From Otis tarda (Eukaryota > Chordata > Aves > Otidiformes > Otididae), in contig CM048553.1 in the NCBI GenBank assembly GCA_026413225.1, positions 141,306,690-141,370,689 on the forward strand: DNA of 64,000 nt, given 5' to 3'. This document shows, piece by piece, positions 61,601-64,000 of the stretch. The notes under the pieces were generated by a model. It made no database searches. It was given only the letters and a program-made list of their open reading frames with translations, and had not been told where the DNA came from. The number at the start of each line of letters is the position of its first letter. The stretch's first letter is position 1. The translations under genes and the position numbers were made by a program.

Positions 61601-63635
61601 TGAGACATTAACATTCATGTGACACTCTTTTTTTCACCACTTTCTTTTCTGGAGTATGGTTCTGTATTAATTGTTCTCACTCTGAAATCCTCTAGGTTCA
61701 GAGGGCCTATCTAAAACAAATACACTGCCTATTTTCACCACAGGAAAACATTGGTTAGATAAACTGGATTTTTAAACAAGTAATACTCTATATATGTGTC
61801 ATTCTTACCTAAAAGTTTAACTTGGACAAGTCTAACTTCATCATTGATTCCAGAAACATCCTACATTTTCATCTGATTTCTTACTAAAAAACAAACCCAC
61901 GCCCACCAAAGCACCTCCTTCCAGTCCCTGTTCCTTGCTCAAAGCCCTTTAAAGGATGGCAGGATTCTTGTGTCTTTTGTGTTTTTAAATGTTATGTAGC
62001 GTGCCTGCAATGGAAATAAAGTCATCAAAGACAATGTTTTTATACTGTTCCTTTACTCCTTTGTATTTGCTTACAGGTGCCTTACTCTGAGAAAGTTTTT
62101 CCATTTCTCATCCTTGTTTGTCCAGGAACCTGTGGAGTTAAACCACCTTTACAGATAAATACTCCAATCTACAGTTTAACCAGTCAACATATAAAATTGT
62201 TATGTGTAGTTCAGTCTCTACAGTCTCTACAGTCCCGTCTCAGCAACTGACAGTCCGTCAGATGTAGGCCACAAGCATTTCTAGCCTGGGTTCAGCTCCA
62301 GAAAGTGTCCAGGGTAAGAAGAACACAGGAGCAGAGTTCCTCCTTTGCAAATGAAAGCAAGGACGTGAGGACAAAAGGCCGAGCTTTTCACACTTCTTTT
62401 CAAAGCACAGTTTGGTTGATGTGCTGTGACCTGGTTTAGTTTCACACAGGGTGAAATCCTCTAGCTCCAAAAATCATCTACCATATGGAAACTATCGTAT
62501 GGCAGACGATGTCTGCATGACCTGCCCAGCAATCCTGGGAAGTTTGTACACTCAAGCACCTGGTACATTTACCTGTACTCGCCTCCTTGATCGTGTTACA
62601 GTGATTCTAAGCAGAAGGTTTCATGGATACCCCTCAGTACTCCAAAGCCATTGAAACAAGGAGTATTCTTCATACCTTAATAGGGTTTAGGCCAGACCTT
62701 TTGTTAGCGTCTGTTTTTTCTGGATGTGACTAGCGATCATCTGACCTCCAGGAAAGCAGAAAATGGCCAACTGCTGCTGTTCATACAACTATAGTTTTGT
62801 TTAAGGAAGTAATTCAGACAGAAAATGACAGACCAACTTATCTGTGGGTGTAAAACAGTGGCTGTGAAATGGGAAAGCCTCCTTCAAATAGAGGATCAGA
62901 CTCACACTCTCCACAAGGCACTTGCCCTCGTCCTTGGCTAGGTTCAACATGCTTGCTCTGGGCAGTGCTTGGCTCAGTGTGCTCCTCTCAGCGGAGCGAG
63001 CTGCGTAGAGAGGAGAAGAGGCCTTGCTCAGGTTAGGGACTGCACCCTGGGACAGTGACATCTAAAAATTTGCAGCTGTAGGATTCAACCTAGAGACATC
63101 TATGCCCTTTATTCAATTTGCCCAGTACAATACAAAGCTCATGCTGACAGCAAAGACTGGCTCAGGTTATGTGTAAAGTGCAACTTGTGCAAATGTTTCC
63201 TGTGGCAAGTTTTTCGACCTTTTCACACAGGTTTCTAAACTTCTCATTTTAGTCTGCCTCAATTCATGTTGAGGTGATGACATGGGAAGTGTTACGAGAT
63301 ATTGGCAAATTTTCCTTTCTGGGTCTAAAATGACAGTCTAGGAGTGAGGGGTGTCTCTTTCAGATTTGTTGTGACTTGTATGATTGTACTGCAGTCACGT
63401 CAACCAAATTGTGTCAATTTATGTAAAAAGAGTTCATGACACAATTAAAACAAAAAATAAAATAACAAGTACCCCAGAGATTATGTATTTCTTGACCTCT
63501 TTATGACCTGGTGAACAAATTGTGAGCCTGAAAGCTTGTCCGTTGTTTCCAATTACATCACCTGGTCTAATAAAAGATATCCCCTCTTCCTAAAACATGC
63601 CATTGCTTTTGTTTGTTTTGGTGTTGGAAGAACCT
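58606..63635. other. Intergenic or distal sequence, no gene recognised
   Basis: About 5 kb of mostly AT-rich sequence. In human the next gene is RGS22 on the minus strand, but I recognise none of its exons here. A codon-like minus-strand block at 62906-63061 is described under findings. The first 150 bases after the CR1 copy are GC-rich. Confidence 0.65.
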
Positions 63636-63722
63636 ATGGTGGATTTGGCAGTGTTAGGCTAATGGTTGGACGCCGTGGTCTTAAAGCTCTTTTCAAACCT
63701 AAATGATTTTATGATTCTATGA
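63636..63722 (+). mobile_element. CR1 LINE 3' end fragment, older subfamily
   Basis: 'atttggcagtgttaggct', 'aatggttggacgccgtgg', 'tcttaaagctcttttcaa' and 'aaatgattttatgattctat' match the CR1 3' UTR type whose terminus is ATGATTCTATGA. It differs in its UTR from the copies at 7.2 and 51.5 kb and so is probably a separate subfamily. Confidence 0.87.
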
Positions 63723-64000
63723 CTTAGGATTGCTATATTGTGTAAAGGCTCCATAGCTTTTATTTTATTTTTGATGGTACTGCAAATATAATCGATTTTC
63801 TTTACAATCATAACTTTAGCAACATTTGAAGTCTCAGCAGTCAGGGAGTCTTTGACTACAAAATCCCCAGTGGAACTAAAATCGATGTTGGGTTGTGGTC
63901 CCAGTTTTGAAAGGTGAGGCACAGTTAGAAGTGTGAGGCTTCCAGAAAGTAGTCAATCATCTGTTCATGGTTTTTTAACAAACTTTTTATTGGCATAAAC

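Noticed and set aside
58606-64000. Exons of RGS22, the expected next gene
   Set aside because: No segment could be matched with confidence; the gene probably begins beyond the right edge.

Overview
The window is vertebrate nuclear DNA, most likely from a bird. Genes are split into small exons with GT-AG introns, the background is AT-rich, and interspersed repeats are few. The recognisable repeats are 3' ends of CR1 retroposons, the dominant avian LINE family, with the usual ATTCTATG-type terminus. Nothing prokaryotic, viral or operon-like was seen.

Positions 1-48.9 kb (+ strand) carry the 3' part of VPS13B (COH1, the Cohen syndrome gene), a very large bridge-like lipid-transfer protein of the Golgi. 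Twenty exons from 1204 to 47055 can be read with matching phases and consensus splice sites. Together they give 4236 nt, or 1411 codons plus stop. A further 52-nt exon at 718-769 is plausible. The exons encode the VAB (SHR-BD) adaptor-binding repeats, then the C-terminal ATG2_C/VPS13_C-like amphipathic-helix region, then a PH-like end. The 3' UTR runs to a polyadenylation signal at 48856-48861.

After a tail-to-tail gap of about 2.9 kb comes COX6C on the minus strand (57.75 to 51.8 kb), a small nuclear-encoded subunit of cytochrome c oxidase. It has a non-coding first exon in a CpG island (about 57185-57960), two coding exons totalling 77 codons plus stop, and a separate non-coding last exon with tandem AATAAA signals. 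From about 58 kb to the end there is an antisense CR1 copy, another short CR1 end near 63.7 kb, and about 5 kb in which I recognise no gene. The VPS13B-COX6C order and orientation match the human 8q22.2 arrangement.

The two genes are neighbours by old synteny and share no evident pathway. I found no new multi-gene system. The points most worth a second look are a near-perfect 58-bp palindrome in a VPS13B intron, a possible zero-length (recursive) splice site after a C11 tract, a paired hairpin/CG-rich island at 9.5 kb, a run of three equal-sized phase-1 exons encoding the amphipathic-helix region, a CR1 end abutting the COX6C CpG island, and a codon-like minus-strand block at 62.9-63.06 kb.
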